Part shown: positions 61,893 to 64,000 of the stretch, one piece after another
Numbering within the stretch: position 1 is the stretch's first letter
Layout: each line of letters opens with the position of its first letter
From: Nemertoderma westbladi
Taxonomy: Eukaryota > Xenacoelomorpha > Nemertodermatida > Nemertodermatidae
DNA: 64,000 bases
Direction of reading: 5' to 3'
Assembly: GCA_032718475.1 (NCBI GenBank)
Contig: JAUCBJ010006913.1
Location: 1-64,000, forward strand
Program-made: the position numbers and the translations under genes
Notes under the pieces: model-generated
Seen by the model: the letters and a program-made list of their open reading frames with translations, nothing else
Database searches by the model: none
Told to the model about the DNA's origin: nothing

Positions 61893-63085
61893 TGTTCGCG
61901 CTTTCAGACCTATGGCAGTTTAACCCACCAAATTAAGATGTCTTCTAGATATTAAATCGGTTTTTAGTCTATGACAAGTATTTGATTCACTACACTAGTC
62001 GAAACCAATCTGTGCGCGATCATTCACCCGCTGGATATTCCCGGGAGATTGGGTTCGACGGTTTAATTTTATTGCTATGTAAGCCTAATGTATTATTCGA
62101 CTGACAGTATTATATAATCTCTGACAATATTATTCACCTTCGGGAATATTAACAGTTCCTTTAGGACGTGGCGCTTTATCTATATAAACAGAGTTATGAC
62201 TTAAACTACTCACAACAATATGGCTCAATTATAATTCACATATATGGCGCATTCTTTAGGAATTGCTTCTTTAACAGACTCACTCATACACAATGCTGCA
62301 CAATACTGCACACTAATCTGCCAATCTTCACTGATTTTAGTCACATATAAAAGGAACACAGACTGACTCATGTAGGGTCTATCAAATAACATTATATTCA
62401 ATTCAAACCACTTTAACATAAGTCACAATCGTTATTGGTAACCTTTCTCTCTTACCTTCGGTATATCAAGAATATTGGGTTTCGGGGTTATTTATCGTTA
62501 TTCCAAATATAATAATTCATCAACCATATTATGAAGAACTGACAGTAAATAGCAGTATAAAACAACAATGAAAACACTGATTGTTATGAGTTTGCAATGT
62601 TTCAGCAGTCAGTATGTATGATCAGTTAGCAGTTAAAGGATATATGTCTTTATAATTAAACCTACTAGTGTAAGACTAAAAACTGAAACACGGAGGTGCC
62701 AAAAGCCGGTTCTTAGGCTCTGGGCAAAAACATAACACTGAACTACTGAGTTTCTGTATATACCTCCAACACAGAGACAACAAACGCTCTGATTGGTCAA
62801 CCTGAACAACGAGAGAACAAAGAAACAAAGAAACGTCGACGTGGCAATATCAGCTGCTAGCCGACGTCATGGTAGCGACACTGTTTTCAAGAGTATCGAG
62901 CTTTTACGTCACGGAATTACGGATTATGTCCTCTAAAGTACAAATACAGAAGAAATAGCTTTTATGTCCGCTAAAACACCAGTACAGCAAGGACACGGCC
63001 TTTTTATGCCTGGTAAACCAACTACAGAGTATTTTACGGGAAAAATAAGGAAAAATAACCGGACAATTCAGCAAAAGCTTTTACA
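61893..63085 (-). repeat. 5' LTR (1193 bp)
   Basis: Identical to the other LTR except for one base: A at 62217 against G at 50093. It starts tgttcgcgct and ends aagcttttaca on the plus strand; in element sense it starts TGTAAAAGC and ends with ...GCGAACA. It should hold the element promoter; a TATATA-like word is present on the element strand (plus coordinates near 62178), but the start site cannot be fixed by eye. Short open frames inside it are not genes. Confidence 0.95.
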
Positions 63086-64000
63086 TAGGCCTAGACCTAC
63101 AGTGTGTGTCAATATGTAAAATAGCACTTGGAGTAGGCCTAGAGATACAGTGTGTGCCAGTAAGTAAAATAGCACTTGGAGTAGGCCTAGACCTACAGTA
63201 TGTATCAATATGTAAAATAGCACTTGGAGTAGGCCTAGACATACAGTGTGTGCCAATATGTAAAATAGCACTTGGAGTAGGCATAGACCTACAGTGTGTG
63301 TCAATATGTAAAATAGCACTTGGAGTAGGCCTAGAGATACAGTGTGTGCCAGTAAGTAAAATAGCACTTGGAGTAGGCCTAGACCTACAGTGTGTGCCAA
63401 TATGTAAAAAAGCACTTGGAGTAGGCCTAGACCTACAGTGTGTGTCAATATGTAAAATAGCACTTGGAGTAGGCCTAGAGATACAGTGTGTGCCAGTAAG
63501 TAAAATAGCACTTGGAGTAGGCCTAGACCTACAGTGTGTGTCAATATGTAAAATAGCACTTGGAGTAGGCCTAGAGATACAGTGTGTGCCAGTAAGTAAA
63601 ATAGCACTTGGAGTAGGCCTAGACCTACAGTGTGTGTCAATATGTAAAATAGCACTGGGAGTAGGCCTAGATATACAGTGTATGCCAGTATGTAAAAAAG
63701 CACTTGGAGTAGGCCTAGACCTACAGTGTGTGTCAATATGTAAAATAGCACTTGGAGTAGGCCTAGAGATACAGTGTGTGCCAGTAAGTAAAATAGCACT
63801 TGGAGTAGGCCTAGACCTACAGTGTGTGTCAATATGTAAAATAGCACTTGGAGTAGGCCTAGAGATACAGTGTGTGCCAGTAAGTAAAATAGCACTTGGA
63901 GTAGGCCTAGACCTACAGTGTGTGTCAATATGTAAAATAGCACTTGGAGTAGGCCTAGAGATACAGTGTGTGCCAGTAAGTAAAATAGCACTTGGAGTAG
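63086..64000. repeat. 48-bp minisatellite, about 19 copies, continuing past the window
   Basis: Units contain aatagcacttggagtaggcc. Two types alternate for most of the array: type A with gacctacagtgtgtgtcaat and atgtaaaat, and type B with gagatacagtgtgtgccagt and aagtaaaat. The real period is therefore a 96-bp dimer. The minus strand is open through the copies (307 codons) because 48 is a multiple of three; not a gene. The array is cut by the window end. Confidence 0.95.

Larger units (their letters stand above)
49769..63085 (-). mobile_element. Complete but defective Bel/Pao-like LTR retrotransposon, 13.3 kb
   Basis: The ends are TG...CA LTRs of exactly 1193 bp at 49769-50961 and 61893-63085, flanked by the 5-bp duplication taggc (49764-49768 and 63086-63090). 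The coding regions lie on the minus strand, so the right-hand LTR is the 5' LTR. Reading order: 5' LTR, a 2.4-kb leader, an alanine-rich coiled-coil ORF (59515-58223), a 1.3-kb spacer, gag/zinc knuckle/protease (56875-54026), a 3-kb 3' region, and the 3' LTR preceded by a purine-rich tgggagcgg. The gag and protease domains are of Bel/Pao type. Reverse transcriptase, RNase H and the integrase core are absent. A clear primer-binding site starting TGG is not seen next to the 5' LTR. The near-identity of the LTRs points to a very recent insertion. Confidence 0.93.

Overview
This window looks like part of a metazoan nuclear genome, probably a marine invertebrate; the species cannot be fixed from sequence alone. 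The evidence is two short exons that splice in matching phase and encode pieces of immunoglobulin-like (Ig) domains, a 32.5 kb intron, a tRNA-derived SINE, non-LTR retrotransposon copies with target-site duplications, a Bel/Pao-type LTR element, and long minisatellites. Nothing prokaryotic is present.

Layout. 1-1372 is intron-like unique DNA. 1373-16160 is a ~493-copy, 30-bp minisatellite that ends 93 bp before an Ig exon (16254-16351, + strand). The following intron (16352-48831) holds, in order: an old solo LTR (16941-~18001); a SINE on the minus strand whose 3' side has grown into ~60 copies of a 27-bp repeat, the whole bracketed by a 7-bp duplication (18639-20507); a C21 tract; a 5'-truncated LINE with a 9-bp target-site duplication (22974-23942); an 87-bp satellite of ~175 copies (24144-39366); an almost full-length non-LTR retrotransposon inserted in that satellite (39367-~43712, minus strand); ~41 more 87-bp units (43713-47283); a C23 tract; and a second small LINE copy (48278-48564). 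The second Ig exon is 48832-49079, followed at its splice donor by 33-bp and 43-bp repeats.

From 49690 a 48-bp minisatellite starts and is interrupted at once by a 13.3 kb LTR retrotransposon (49769-63085, minus-strand sense). Its two 1193-bp LTRs differ by one base, and it is flanked by the 5-bp duplication TAGGC. The array resumes at 63086 and runs to the window end. The LTR element encodes an alanine-rich coiled-coil ORF and a Bel/Pao-like gag/zinc-knuckle/aspartic-protease ORF. Reverse transcriptase, RNase H and integrase are missing, so it must have moved recently using proteins supplied by another copy.

How it fits together. The only host gene seen is one plus-strand multi-Ig-domain gene (perlecan/hemicentin-like in style) with two exons here. 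Almost everything else is repeat growth and transposon insertion in its introns. Both near-complete retrotransposons landed inside tandem arrays. Several arrays place 5'-splice-site-like hexamers on the transcribed strand hundreds of times. The most interesting items are the SINE-to-minisatellite conversion, the recently mobile but enzyme-less Bel/Pao element, and the CXC-finger retrotransposon with a restriction-like endonuclease-type tail.
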